Shown here: positions 51,165 through 60,904 of the stretch, piece by piece
Layout of the letters: every line of letters starts with the position of its first letter
Numbering within the stretch: position 1 is the first letter of the stretch
NCBI RefSeq assembly: GCF_022682495.2
Contig: NC_071389.1
Location: forward strand, 10,159,199 to 10,223,198
Source of the DNA: Desmodus rotundus
Lineage: Eukaryota > Chordata > Mammalia > Chiroptera > Phyllostomidae
Length of the DNA stretch: 64,000 nucleotides
Direction of reading: 5' to 3'
The notes under the pieces: generated by a model
Database searches by the model: none
What the model was told of the DNA's origin: nothing
Seen by the model: only the letters and a program-made list of their open reading frames with translations
Program-made: the position numbers and the translations under genes

Positions 51165-51368
51165 CTCTTGCAGGGTTTCTCGTTGACATATTGGACCAGA
51201 TGATTTTTTGCTGTGGGGGCTGTTCTGTAGGATGTTTGGCAGCATCCCTGGCCTCTATCCACAAGATTCCAGCAGCACCTCTCCCAGTCCTGACCAAAAA
51301 TATCTCCAGATATTGCCAAGTGTCCTCTGGGGGCAACACTGCCCCCATTTGAGAATCACTGCCAAACT
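51165..51368 (-). mobile_element. MER20 hAT-Charlie element
   Basis: TGGACCAGATGATTTTTTGCTGTGGGGGCTGTTCTGTAGGATGTTTGGCAGCATCCCTGGCCTCTA, CCAAAAATATCTCCAGATATTGCC, and CCCATTTGAGAATCACTG are a close, nearly full-length MER20 in reverse. Confidence 0.92.
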
Positions 51369-51376
51369 GCTTAAGA

Positions 51377-51707
51377 CTTGCTTTGGCCAGTGGAACGGAA
51401 GTCGAAGTGCCAGTTCTAAGACCAGACCTTGAGAGAGGCCACCTGTGTCTGCTCACCCTCCTGCACTTCTGTGACCACCTCAGAAGACCATGCCTGGAGC
51501 AGGCCACTGGCCCCAGGAAGAGCATGTGTATGTGTGGAGCAAACCTGGACCCCATCTACAGTTGGTGCCAAGCCCAGCCAAGCTCCGGCTGGATGAGGCT
51601 ATCTCCAGCCAACCCACAGACATGTGAGTGCGGACCACTGATTATCACTTTAAGCATTGGGTGGTTTGTTATGCAGCATCATGTGGTAATAGCTGACGAA
51701 TACAGCT
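51377..51707 (+). mobile_element. MaLR LTR, MLT1-type (older)
   Basis: GACTTGCTTTGGCCAGTGGAACGGAAG, CCACAGACATGTGAGTGC, TTGTTATGCAGCATCATGTGGTAATAGCTGACGAATACAG are the forward MLT1 order. Its 5' part is missing, which may be due to the neighbouring MER20 or a deletion. Confidence 0.82.
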
Positions 51708-51717
51708 TCCTGCTGAA

Positions 51718-51805
51718 ACCAGAAGAAACTCTAAACTCCTCACTCTGACCTACAAGGCCCCGCATGATCTGGCCACTGCCTCAGTGTCTCAGCATACCAG
51801 GCAGA
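51718..51805 (+). mobile_element. L2 LINE fragment
   Basis: GAAACTCTAAACTCCTCACTCTGACCTACAAGGCCCCGCATGATCTGGCCACTGCC is L2 'GTCCAAACTCCTTAGCCTGGCATTCAAGGCCCTCCATGATCTGGCCCCTGCC'. Confidence 0.85.
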
Positions 51806-51934
51806 GGAAGAGCAAGGGATAAGACCCTGAGATAGGACCAAGTTGGGGTGTTCAAGACACAGAACTATGCTCAAGTTCAGGCAGGGACCAGATTGTGCTT
51901 GCAGGCTTGCTTTCCAAGAACGCAGGCTAATACA

Positions 51935-52262
51935 GGAATAGTGAGGATTCAAACCCAGCACACTCCAATTCTAGATTCTAGGTGTACCCTTACCTCCCAT
52001 GCCATAGATAAAAATATGTATTGTTGTTGTTGTTATCATTACTATCAAGCTCTTTCTCTGGACCAGGCATCTAGGCTAAGCAGTTCGGATACAGAACCAT
52101 TCAGTCATCTTGTGCTAATGAAGTCCTGCTATTGTACCCATTTTGCAGATGGGGAAATCGAGTCATAACTTTCCTGAGTTCATACAAGTAGTGGTGACAG
52201 AGCTGGAATTCAAACTCAGGTCCATCTGACCCCAGAGCTGAAGCTCCGAAGCCACTGCCCTG
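51935..52262 (-). mobile_element. MIR SINE copies
   Basis: 51935-51990 has GGATTCAAACCCAGCACACTCC (a 5' piece). 52015-52262 has GGACCAGGCATCTAGGCTAAGC, CCCATTTTGCAGATGGGGAAATCGAG and GACAGAGCTGGAATTCAAACTCAGG (a near-complete reverse copy). Confidence 0.82.
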
Positions 52263-52779
52263 TCCCTTCCTCAACCAGCTCTGCATACTCAGGCATTTTC
52301 CAGAACAAATTTCCCTTCAGGGAGCAGGAGAGCCGCTCGGCTTGTCAAGTGCATGACACCTTCAGGAGACAACTGTCGCTGTGGTGCCATCAAGCCTTCA
52401 GATCCTTTCAGAGACCCACCACACAATTTACAGGTTGCGGTGCCCACACCTTTTCCCTCTGCTGGGTACAGTGAGCTGTGTGTTTGGGGCCAGGCCTCTG
52501 GGGACACATTATGGGACACAGTCCAGGAGGATTCGTAGACACTGGAGTTGGACCCCGTGTCTAAAAAGCAGCCCCAGCAGGAGAGGGCCAGGTGGACCAG
52601 GTGAGGTAAGAGGTTGGTTCTGCAAGAGCCCGTCCAGGGGAGAAGGACTTTGGGGGCCCAGAGGGGCTTTAAAGGGTGCATAAGGCTGGGCTCCATCCTA
52701 CCCTCTGATTTAGTGCTCAGAACTGTATTTTTTAAAGTTTTCTTCCACTCCCAGGTGGTTCGATTCACAACCCTCTTTA
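52263..52779. other. No recognised feature
   Basis: Unassigned. Moderate-length open frames on both strands show no known protein. Confidence 0.4.
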
Positions 52780-53060
52780 AGAATTTCTGCCCTGGAGGCT
52801 GTGTTCAAGGGAATGTTCTCTGCCTGTAACACCCTCCTTCCTTATTACACTTCATAGCCAAGGACTCTGGCATCTCCTCCTCCTCCATGATGCCTCCCTG
52901 GGTTTATTGGTCACAGACAGATGCTTTTTTAGACCCCTTTATCCATAGCTGAACATTTGACTTGTCCAAGGTGCCTCAAAATCAACTCATCTTTGTCCCT
53001 AAGTCTACTCCTTCTTCTTGAGTTTTCTGTCTCAATAAATAGCATCTCTGCTCCTCTAAA
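52780..53060 (+). mobile_element. L2 LINE, two pieces out of order
   Basis: 52780-52930 resembles the L2 3' region (TGTTCTCTGCCTGTAACACCC, CTCCTCCTCCATGATGCCTCCCTGG). 52955-53060 resembles an earlier L2 region (AACATTTGACTTGTCCAAGGTGCC, AATCAACTCATCTTTGTCC). The order is reversed relative to L2, so two insertions are likely. Confidence 0.55.
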
Positions 53061-53079
53061 AGCCAGAAAAGGAAGACAC

Positions 53080-53330
53080 CATGGCTAAGGCATAAGGCCC
53101 TGGACTATGCACTCAGTTCCCTGAGTTGGCAGCTTGGCTCTACCACTTTTGCTGTGTGATCAGTAACAAGTTACTTAACCTCTCCGAGCCTCAGTTTCCT
53201 AACCTGTAGGATGGGGCAACAATGCACATGCATCCCGGGGGTGTGGCTTGGAGTCAGTGAGATGACACAGGTATAAGGCTTAGAACAGCACTTGGCACAC
53301 AGCATGTGCTAACCAATGCTCGCTGTTACC
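53080..53330 (+). mobile_element. MIR SINE, full length
   Basis: GCTTGGCTCTACCACTTTTGCTGTGTGATCAGTAACAAGTTACTTAACCTCTCCGAGCCTCAGTTTCC, GCTTAGAACAGCACTTGGCACACAGCATGTGC. The best preserved MIR in the window. Confidence 0.93.
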
Positions 53331-53334
53331 CTCC

Positions 53335-53900
53335 ACACCTTTCCCCTCCCCGACTCCTTGTGTCCAATGCATCACCAACCCTATCAGTTCTGGCTCCTCA
53401 ATAGTAAATCCATCCTCTTTACTCCATCTCCACGGTCACCTGCCAAGTGCAGGTCACCACCCTCTCTGTCCAGGACAACCACACCCGTGTCCTCCCTGGC
53501 CTTGCTGCTTGCCCTTCTCCCTGCCCCCAATCTATTCTGCATGCCACAGAAGTAGGGGAAGTCTTTTAAAAACAGAAAATTGTGGGATCGTGCCTTTTGC
53601 TGCTTAAACCCTTCAGTGGCTCCCCATCACCCTCAGGATCAAGTCTTGGTTTCTGGGTGTGCTTGCTAGTGCTGGGCCTGGCCTCCTATCTTGTCCCAGT
53701 CCCTCTCCTTCTAGATTCTGTCTCTGTCTCTCTCCCTCTCCACCCCCAGCCCCCAGGCTGTCACAGTGCAGATCCTTCTGTGTGGTCCCCTCTCTCCATC
53801 CCCATCCTGTCTCTCTCTAACTCCCTCCTACTCACTCAAAGCCCCACCAAGATGTCACCAGCTCACAGGGGCCAGGCTCCCAGGTCAGGGTTCTGGCTCG
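53335..53900 (+). mobile_element. L2 LINE, longer 3' copy
   Basis: CACCAACCCTATCAGTTCTGGC, CCACACCCGTGTCCTCCC, AATCTATTCTGCATGCC, TTTGCTGCTTAAACCCTTCAGTGGCTCCCCATCACCCTCAGGATCAAG follow the L2 reading order for ~500 bp. Frame broken. Confidence 0.82.
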
Positions 53901-55174
53901 GTGCCTTTCCTGTGGCAGCATTCTGCAGGTGGTGTGGTCGCCTCTGGTCCAGTCTGCTTTCCAGATGACATGCGCCCAACAGTAGGGAGACACTACTGCA
54001 GCCCTTGTCATCAGCCTCATCACTGTTGTCACCTTCTCTCTCTGGCCAGCTCAGTGGTGTTATTATTATCAACTGATAACAGACTTGGCCCAGGGACAAA
54101 GGTAAGATAAGTCCTAGGGAAGGAATGTACAGGGCTTCAGGGGGTAGCTGCCCACCAGGAGGAAGCCGACCTTTTCTGCCACCCACTCTGCTAAACCCAG
54201 GGACCGGGCGAGGCCTCCCAGCATGTGTACTCTGCCTCTCCTCCCTTCCTCCCAAACTGCTGTCTGACTTCGAACAGCAGCTCTGAGACCCCCAGGGAAA
54301 ACCCTCCGCAGGAGGGCAGGGCTGCTCCTGAGCAGCCTGAGGTGTCGGGCGGCAGGTGGAGGCTGACTCATCACACTGTTCCCCAAACCACAGCATTCAC
54401 CTGCCTCCCCTGCACCTGACTCCCACCTGCCTGGGAGTAAGGCTCTCAGTGCTCCCTGGAAAGACCCTCCCAAGCTTCCTAGTGAAGGCTTCTCATGAAT
54501 TCTTGTCTCTTGCCATGCCTTTTTCCCTCTCAGGACTAGGCAATAAACCCTTGTCTCGCAGGTAGAGTGCACAGTGGCCAGCAAACTGTCTCTGTCCTGA
54601 CTGTGTCGTCTCTTGGCTACACCTGTGCCCAGCCAGTGTCTGGGGACGGTGGGGGGTGCAGTTCTTGACAGTGCTCATTCAGTATCCAGGAGAAAATGGA
54701 ACAGAAGTCTTTTGAGGACTCAGCACTTAATGTAACATCCTCATTCCTTTCCTTCTTTCAAAGAGAGAGAAATAGCTAACAAGCCAACTTTGCATACGGT
54801 GAATCTTTGCACATGCCTGAGGCTTGTCCGGAAATTTCTGGCCATCCCAGCATCAAGCTGGGGAAGAGGAGGCTGCTGTTGCCTTGAAGCCACCCACATA
54901 GCTTCACTATGGCGATGGCATTAAGTCAGCCAAAAAGCCAGACACCCCAAACATTAGATACACTTCAGCTCAATGTTAGCCCCTAAGCACATTCCAAAAC
55001 CAGAGAGAACTGTCTCTCAAATGTCCCTGAACGTTTTATTTATTTATTTTTGGACAACTCTTCCGCTCTCAGGGAATGTGGTAGGTCTGTCTGCTCCAAG
55101 AGGACCCCAGGAGAAATCATGTCCTTCTCCAGGGATGGAGCTGATGGCTGCTCCCATCCAGGGAGAAACTATAA
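53901..55174. other. No recognised gene or repeat
   Basis: About 1.3 kb. The part 54730-54850 is AT-leaning unique sequence (AATGTAACATCC, TTTGCATACGG). A TTTATTTATTTATTTTTGG string lies near 55035-55055. Confidence 0.4.
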
Positions 55175-55800
55175 AGCAGGCCTTCGAAAGAGTGTATACT
55201 TCAGATGACCTGGCAACTCCACTTCTGAATGTGTATCCGAAAGAGTCGAAAGATCTCCAAGAAGTATTTGCCTACCTATGTTCATAGAGTATTAGCCACA
55301 ATAGGCAAAAAGGGAAAGCAAGCCCATCAGAAACTAAGTGGATAAACAAATGTGGTATAACTATGCCATGGAATATTATTCAGCCTTAAAAAGGAAAGAA
55401 ATGCTGATAGAGGCTGCCACGTGGATGGAATGTGAAGACACGCTAAGTGAAATAAGCCAGTCACCAAAAGACAAATATCGTGTGATTCCACGTGTATGAC
55501 GCACCGGGAATAGTTGGGGTCAGGGAGACAGAAGGCAGAATGGTGGCTGCCAGGGGCTGGGGGAGGGGAGAACGGGGAGATCTGGTTTCATGGGGACGGA
55601 GTTCCCATTTTGCAAGGTGAAAATATTCTGGAGATTAGTTGTACAACAGTGCGAACATACTTAACACTGCTGACCTGTACGCTTAGGAGTGGTTAGGATG
55701 GTACATCTCCTGTTATCTGTTTTATACCAGAACGAAAAAGAAAAACAGTGTCCACTATACATGTTTTAATATACTAAAATATAAGATAGAAAACAACAAA
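55175..55800 (+). mobile_element. L1M LINE, ORF2 end and 3' UTR
   Basis: GATGACCTGGCAACTCCACTTCTG, GGATAAACAAATGTGG, CATGGAATATTATTCAGCCTTAAAAAGG, AAGTGAAATAAGCCAGTCACC, GTGGCTGCCAGGGGCTGGG and TTGTACAACAGTGCGAAC follow the L1 3' order to an A-rich end. Frame broken. Confidence 0.88.
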
Positions 55801-55870
55801 AAAAAACCCTTAATTCTCATAGCCTGGACACCCATTTTTAAACATTTGTTTTAAAAAAGTAATGCGAACA

Positions 55871-56053
55871 GCCCTGGCCAGGTGGCTCAGGTGGCTGGCA
55901 CGTTGCCCCGTGCACCAAATGTTGCGGTGTGGTCCCCTGCCGGGGTATATACACGAGGCAACCGATTGACGTGTCTCTCTCATATCAATGCTTCTCGCTC
56001 TCCCTTGCTCTCTCTCTCTCTAACAGCGATGAAGGTATCCTTGGGTGAAGATT
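55871..56053 (+). mobile_element. Ves-type bat SINE
   Basis: Starts GCCCTGGCCAGGTGGCTCAG (tRNA-like A-box region), has GTTGCGGTGTGGTCCCC, GAGGCAACCGATTGACGTGTCTCTCTC, a CT-rich stretch and the tail TATCCTTGGGTGAAGATT. Flanked by imperfect copies of AAAAAGTAATGCGAACA. Ves SINEs are restricted to bats, so this fixes the lineage. Confidence 0.88.
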
Positions 56054-56267
56054 TTAAAAAGTAATATGCACAAATGGTTGGAATACTAAAACATTACAGG
56101 AAAGCATAATTTATATCTACTTTTAAAAATTTACCCTAAAAGGATCTTTCATGCCATCCTGGGCCTTGCGGGTTTCACTTAATAATGCACCTCGGAGATC
56201 TCTCTAAATCAGCACATCCAGGGCCACCGCGCTTTTCAACAGCCGCACAATCCCAGCACGAGCATCC

Positions 56268-56505
56268 ATTTTCAGAGCCCTTATTCTAGGTCAGGTATTA
56301 TTCCAGGTGATTATCAGGTGGTAGCTCATTTCATCTCTGCAAACCTTCTGAAGCAAGTCCAATTATCACTCCCATTTTATACAGAAAGAAATGGGCCCAA
56401 AGAGGTTAAGTTACTTGCCCAGCTTCACCTAGCTGGTAAGTGATAGAGCAGGAATTGGAACTCAGAGAAGCGGGTCCCAGAGCTGTGCCCTGCGTCACGC
56501 TGCCA
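56268..56505 (-). mobile_element. MIR SINE inside an L1M
   Basis: TTCTAGGTCAGGTATTATTCC, CCCATTTTATACAGAAAGAAATGGGCCCAAAGAGGTTAAGTTACTTGCCCAGCTTCACCTAGCTGG and TAAGTGATAGAGCAGGAATTGGAAC give a near-complete reverse MIR. Confidence 0.88.
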
Positions 56506-56589
56506 CTTTGAACCAGGACGCATTTGCTTGTACGAATGAACCAGATGTTATTCGCCAGCTCTCCTTCGGTGGCCATTCTGGTCACTTCC

Positions 56590-56668
56590 TTTTTTTTTTT
56601 TTTTTTTTGCTGCTATAAATAATGTCATGCAAATTCTCTCTGTCTCTGTCTCTCTCTCTCTCTCTCTG
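56590..56668. repeat. Poly-T run and (TC)n
   Basis: About 19 T residues (56590-56608) and, after 30 bp, a TC run (56640-56668), both within the L1M part. Confidence 0.9.
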
Positions 56669-56880
56669 TGAGTGCGCTGTGTGATTTGACTACGAGGATG
56701 AGCTTATGGGGGTAAATCCCTAGCTATGAAATGGGTGTGTTAAAGGGCTTGTGCGTTTCAAAATTTGATGTTATCGCCCAATCGCTCTCCAAAGAAGCGG
56801 CCTCGATTTCCACTCTCGTCACGCTAATGGACGAGAGGGCTGGCAGGTGCCTCTTTTGAAGTGCGCACCAGAGAGCATTA

Positions 56881-57173
56881 TAGGACTGCGTGGGAGGACT
56901 TGCTGCTCTCCTTTTAAAAGCTGGCTTCTCCCTCTTCGGCCACATATCAGCCACCTTGGAGGAGCCCAGGAGATCAGGGGCCTGGGCCTGGAGCTGGCCT
57001 GGGGTGCCACCCGAAACCAGGGTGGTGGAGAAACATTTTGAGCCCCAGTAAAGTGCTGACTTGTGGTCACTGAAAGCTGATGGACCCAGCTCTGCACCAA
57101 ACACAAACGTCTGTTGTCCAGCTTTTCCAGGTGAAGAGAGCAGCCTTCTTCAGGATTACCGCACCCTGCCCCG
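56881..57173. other. No recognised feature
   Basis: Unassigned unique sequence up to the poly-C run. Confidence 0.4.

Positions 57174-57207
<34 letters not shown>
57174..57207 (+). repeat. Uninterrupted poly-C run, 34 bases
   Basis: Thirty-four C residues between CCG and GCC. The complementary strand is a G34 run. Long C/G homopolymers are rare in mammals, and the assembled length is doubtful. Confidence 0.85.
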
Positions 57208-57208
<1 letters not shown>

Positions 57209-57247
57209 CCAAGAGGTTCCCGCTGAGACCTCCTTTCCCAAGGTTGC

Positions 57248-57375
57248 CATGAGGCTGGATGAGAGGAGACCAGGGTTTGAGTCCCAGCACTGTCCTTAGC
57301 TTCCTCGGTCAAGTGCCCCTTCTCCTGCTCTCAGTCTACCCAGCTGCAAAATGAGAAGGTGGTACCAGTGCCTGG
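57248..57375 (+). mobile_element. MIR SINE fragment
   Basis: GGGTTTGAGTCCCAGCACTGTCC and CAGCTGCAAAATGAGAAGGTGGTACCAG fit a forward MIR. Confidence 0.65.
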
Positions 57376-57484
57376 GCCCCCTTTCTACCCCATCGTTCTG
57401 GGGTCCTATGGTTCTCCACACAGGCAGGGATTTTCCCATAAGCCACATTTGCCTGCGGTTATTTCAATGGCGACGTGCAATATG

Positions 57485-57710
57485 TGGGCCCTGAAGCTGG
57501 ACTGACCGGATTCAAAGCCCAGCTCAGGGACACATTAGCTGTGGGTCCTCTGACCCACATATTCCCTGAACTCTCTGATCCCCCGGTCTTTCACCTGCAG
57601 GTGGGGATAAAGCTGCTGTATGTTAGAGCCACTGTGAGAAGGGGGATAATACATGCGAAGTGACTGGCACCACATGAGCCCTCAGCAAGTCTTAGCTTTG
57701 CTCCTGCCAC
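57485..57710 (+). mobile_element. MIR SINE
   Basis: GGATTCAAAGCCCAGCTCAGGGACACATTAGCTGTGGG, GGTGGGGATAAAGCTGC, GAAGTGACTGGCACCACATGAGCCCTCAGC are a forward, near-complete MIR. Confidence 0.82.
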
Positions 57711-58124
57711 TGCGATCACTGCTATTCATGTCATCTTCATTTCACCGGCACCTGGAGCAAGGAGGATGCTGGGAAGGGCTCCTGCTTGGACTTCAGCTGC
57801 CTGGCTGTTCTTTCAACAAGGAACCCCACGGGCATCTCATGCTTTGAAATCCGTCTGCAAACAAAGCTTCCATGTTGCATGCCCCGAGTGCCTCAGAGAG
57901 ACATGTTTGGAGTTGCCACTCATGCTGGTGAAGGGTTTGGGGTTCCACCAGGGAGAGGATGGCTGGAGATGGAGAGAGGCAGCACCGCTGCTTCCTACAC
58001 CAGTGACTCCGGGCCCCTGGGGGGCGGTTGCTGGGGGAGAGGTGCAGAGCTCTGTGTTCTGCTGGGTGGGAAAAGCAGGATTGGGGAGACTGACAGACTG
58101 GGTGGCAAAGGCTGGGTCTAACAC
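57711..58124. other. No recognised feature
   Basis: Unassigned unique sequence with no supported gene or repeat. Confidence 0.4.
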
Positions 58125-58280
58125 ATGGTAGCCGGGTGTCCTTGGTGGAGTGGCTGTGCTCTCTCAGCCTCAGTTTCTTCATCTCTAGAATGGGGATAAT
58201 AGTTGCTTTGCCAGCTGTCCTGTGATGATCCCATGAAAGTGCCTGGCACACAGGAGGTGCTTAGTAACTGCTAGCGTGGC
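58125..58280 (+). mobile_element. MIR SINE
   Basis: CTCTCAGCCTCAGTTTCTTCATCTCTAGAATGGGGATAATAGTTG, GAAAGTGCCTGGCACACAGGAGGTGCTTAGTAACTG are a well preserved forward MIR 3' part. Confidence 0.88.
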
Positions 58281-58979
58281 TTCCCTCTTCTCTCAGTTCA
58301 GGCAGCCCTGCGAGCAGAGCCTTGGCCTGGGCATCATGAAGAATCCATGGGGGACAACAGACACAGCTCTTGGCCTTGGGGACCTCCCAGTCTGAGGATC
58401 ATGCCTTCAGTGAGCCAAAAGCTTTGGCCGTAAGTGGCATTCTCTTGTCCTTTCCTGAGAGGCATGGTTCCCTGCTTCGGGGCCAGCAGCATCTGTATCC
58501 CCTGGGACCTTGTCAGACATGCAGAATCCAGCCCACCTCAGGCCTCCTGGGTCAGCATATACACTTTCATAAGATCCTGGAGGGTTTGAGAAGCGCAGAT
58601 GTGGGGCGCTGACCCTTGGCCTCACCCTCCTGGCTCAGCATTGCCACAGGGACTCCCCTGTCCCGGGTCCAGAAGGCAGTGAGGGAAATAAAGGGTGCAA
58701 TTACTTCAGACCCGCAGAGGAGGTAGGAGATGCCCCCAAAGGGGCCGCCTGCTGAGAAGGCAGCCTGCCCCCTACCTCATCCCTCACTCTGAGGTACAGG
58801 GGACCTGCAGGAACTGGAGACTCTGTCACCACCCAGTAAATAGTCCTCCGAGGTCACATTAGGGCACGTCTTTCATCAGCTTCCTCCCATCCCTTGGCCC
58901 TGTGGCAGGGTCAGGCTGGGGAGACCAAGGCAGCGGGGCACAGCTGGCTGGTAATGAGGCAGATCCGGCAAACAGCCAC
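58281..58979. other. No recognised feature
   Basis: About 700 bp without a supported gene or repeat. Confidence 0.4.
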
Positions 58980-59175
58980 CGCAGACAGCGTGTTAAAGAC
59001 GCTTGATCCCACTTTAATAACTGGCCCGCCCGTGGGGCCACACGCAGCTCAGAAGTTGGGGAACAAGAGGGCCATTTCTTATTACATTTAATAAAGAGCT
59101 TTTCATCACCGACTTTGTCGGTGCCATTAACATGCCGTGTGTTTAATAAGACTACACGGTAACAAGGGGGCTGCC
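58980..59175. promoter_or_regulatory. Candidate conserved non-coding element with hairpin
   Basis: Repeat-free block with CAGCGTGTTAAAGACGC, CACTTTAATAACTGG, CTTATTACATTTAATAAAGAGC, a perfect hairpin at 59108-59124 and CCGTGTGTTTAATAAGAC. Homeodomain/CDX-like TTTAATAA occurs repeatedly and CpGs are retained. Its right edge runs into a locally duplicated 98-bp segment. Confidence 0.42.
59108..59124. repeat. 7-bp perfect inverted repeat, 3-base loop
   Basis: CACCGAC, TTT, GTCGGTG. Confidence 0.9.
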
Positions 59176-59260
59176 TAGCTACTTAGGTGTCGGTGAAGCA
59201 GGAGTAGGTGTGGGCCACACAGGTGGGATCATACACGCCCCTGCACCTGGGCTCTGCCCC
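59163..59260 (+). repeat. 98-bp direct duplication, copy A
   Basis: Aligns without gaps to 60430-60527 with 9 mismatches by hand count (about 91% identity). The first 20 bases, CAAGGGGGCTGCCTAGCTAC, are identical. It is not a dispersed repeat that I recognise. Confidence 0.9.
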
Positions 59261-59485
59261 AGAATGTGAGCCCAGCACGCATGCAGCCTTTCCCACATGG
59301 GCAAGGGAGGCCCGTGTACACGTGAGCATGCACTTGGGTACATGCATGTTCTCACACACGTATGTGCCTCACACACATGCAGATAGGTGAGCCCCAAAAG
59401 GTCACACGTGGACCTGGTTGCATGAGTCGTACAAACATATGTACATGTGTTAAGAAAAGGTGAATATGTGCACACACACAGAGTT
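59261..59485. repeat. Degenerate alternating purine-pyrimidine region
   Basis: Rich in CACA, TGTACACG, GCATGCAC, ACATGCATG, ACACGTATG, ATATGTACATGTG and CACACACACA. It could adopt Z-DNA. No coding or RNA signature. Confidence 0.6.
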
Positions 59486-59823
59486 TTCAATCCATGGCGT
59501 GGGGGGCACATTCAAAGAATGTTTCCCACAGAGCTCAGGCTCTCTGCAGAGCAGTAGGACTGGGGAGGGGGTGCTGGGAGTCCCTCCTCCTCTGTGTGTG
59601 TCCGGTAGGAGATGCTGAGTGGAGCAACCCCAAGAGGGATGTGGTCAGAAAGGTGAGGGGAGGCCTTCGGCTCCTGAAATCTGCTGGCCAGTGGGCTTCA
59701 GGCACAAAAATCCGTGGTTAGCAAGTAACTCTGAAGAAGGAGAGGGAGCAGGAGAAGGAGGAGGCGTGCCTGGGCCACTTGGAAAGCATCCTGATGGGAT
59801 CTGGGATCGGGAGGGGGTGACAG

Positions 59824-59826
<3 letters not shown>

Positions 59827-59873
<47 letters not shown>
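59827..59873. repeat. (TC)n microsatellite
   Basis: About 23 perfect TC units. On the minus strand it yields a false Arg-Glu repeat in a 207-codon frame. Confidence 0.97.
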
Positions 59874-59876
<3 letters not shown>

Positions 59877-59949
59877 GGGCCTCTCCCACGCCCGAGGGTC
59901 TATTTGTGGATTTTTCTTTAATCCGACACACACACAGATAAGATAAAAG

Positions 59950-60065
59950 CAGCAGCAAGCACTCCAGCAGAGCCCACCTGCGCCAGGCCCTGTTATGAGC
60001 CCTGTGCAAGCACACGCAAGCCTCTCCACAACCTCTTCCATGGACGGGGTGGGCAGTGGCCCATG
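59950..60065 (-). mobile_element. MIR SINE fragment
   Basis: CAGCAAGCACTCCAGCAG, CCAGGCCCTGTTATGAGCCCTGTGC and GGGTGGGCAGTGGCCCATGAC fit a diverged reverse MIR. Confidence 0.5.
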
Positions 60066-60429
60066 ACTGTGTAGTCCTCCCCCTGCCTTTCTCCTCCTCT
60101 GTCTTCCCGTTCACCAGGTCTGTGCACAGAGCTTCTCTCATATGTTCTGTCCACAGGCCTGGGGGTGAGAAGGCTGACAAGTGTCGCCCAGCGACGTCGT
60201 TGGGGGTCAGGGAGAAACAATTCACAGAGAAGGGGAGTAGCTGGGCAAGTGCCTTGCGACAAGGGGTGGGGAGTCTGACACCCCAGCCTGGAACCTCAGC
60301 CTCGCTGTGAGTGCTGTCCATCCCTTCTTAGAGCAGAGGGGCAAGAAGAAGTGAGGGGCTGAAGATGCAGAATGGAAAGGAAAGGAAGCCAGGAGGAGGG
60401 GGAGTGGTGTGTGCATGGCACAAGGGTGA
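60066..60429. other. No recognised feature
   Basis: Unassigned. CT-rich at 60075-60110 and purine-rich at 60370-60405. Confidence 0.4.
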
Positions 60430-60527
60430 CAAGGGGGCTGCCTAGCTACATATGTGTTAATGAAGCAGGAGTAGGTGTGGGCCACACAGGTGAGATCATA
60501 CACGCCTCTGCACGTGGGCTCTCCCCC
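60430..60527 (+). repeat. 98-bp direct duplication, copy B
   Basis: Partner of 59163-59260, offset 1267 bp, same orientation. Five of nine differences cluster within an 11-base stretch after the shared first 20 bases. Confidence 0.9.
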
Positions 60528-60904
60528 CAAGTGAACCCCAGTGATTTATACCCACTGTGGCACTTGGTCGTCCCGTGAAGCCAGGGAGGGAGGGAGGGAA
60601 AGAGGGATTGGAGGCCTCATTCCCACAAGTGAGACCTGGGAGGCTAAGCAGTGTGCCCCTGAGTGACATTGCAGTGCACGTGTCCCACCCAGGATGGCTG
60701 CCTCCAGGGGACACGCACATGGGGACACCACCCACAGCGAGACCACACACACCTTCTGGACACAGGCCGCTCCGCTCTTCCTGCTTTGTTGGCGGAGCCG
60801 GAGAACAGTGGGTCAGAAGCTTCTTGCAAAGCCCCCGCACCGAGACAGGGAAATGCGGGCAGCCTCTCATCCCCAGGCCTCTGTGCAGAAGAGATGACAG
60901 GGGC
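60528..60904. other. No recognised feature
   Basis: Unassigned unique sequence with no supported gene or repeat. GGGAGGGAGGGAAAGAGGG lies at about 60585-60605. Confidence 0.4.

Larger units (their letters stand above)
56110..56880 (-). mobile_element. L1M LINE fragment split by a MIR
   Basis: Left part 56110-56267: AAAAATTTACCCTAAAAGGATC, TCGGAGATCTCTC, TTTTCAACAGCCGCAC. Right part 56507-56880: TGCTGCTATAAATAATGTCATGC, GGGTAAATCCCTAGCTATGAAATGGGTG, ATCGCTCTCCAAAGAAG. Both belong to one reverse old L1. Confidence 0.75.

Noticed and set aside
55175..55800. Functional L1 ORF2 coding end
   Set aside because: Only the last part is present, with a broken frame and old divergence.
55871..56053. 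tRNA gene
   Set aside because: The tRNA-like head belongs to a SINE; no cloverleaf with an intact B box is visible. The same reasoning applies to the MIR copies.
56819..57312. Poly-Gly and poly-Pro frames
   Set aside because: They come from the 34-C homopolymer.
59698..60321. 207-codon minus-strand open frame
   Set aside because: Its core is an Arg-Glu run translated from the TC microsatellite at 59827-59873, and it also crosses a MIR fragment. No protein resemblance.
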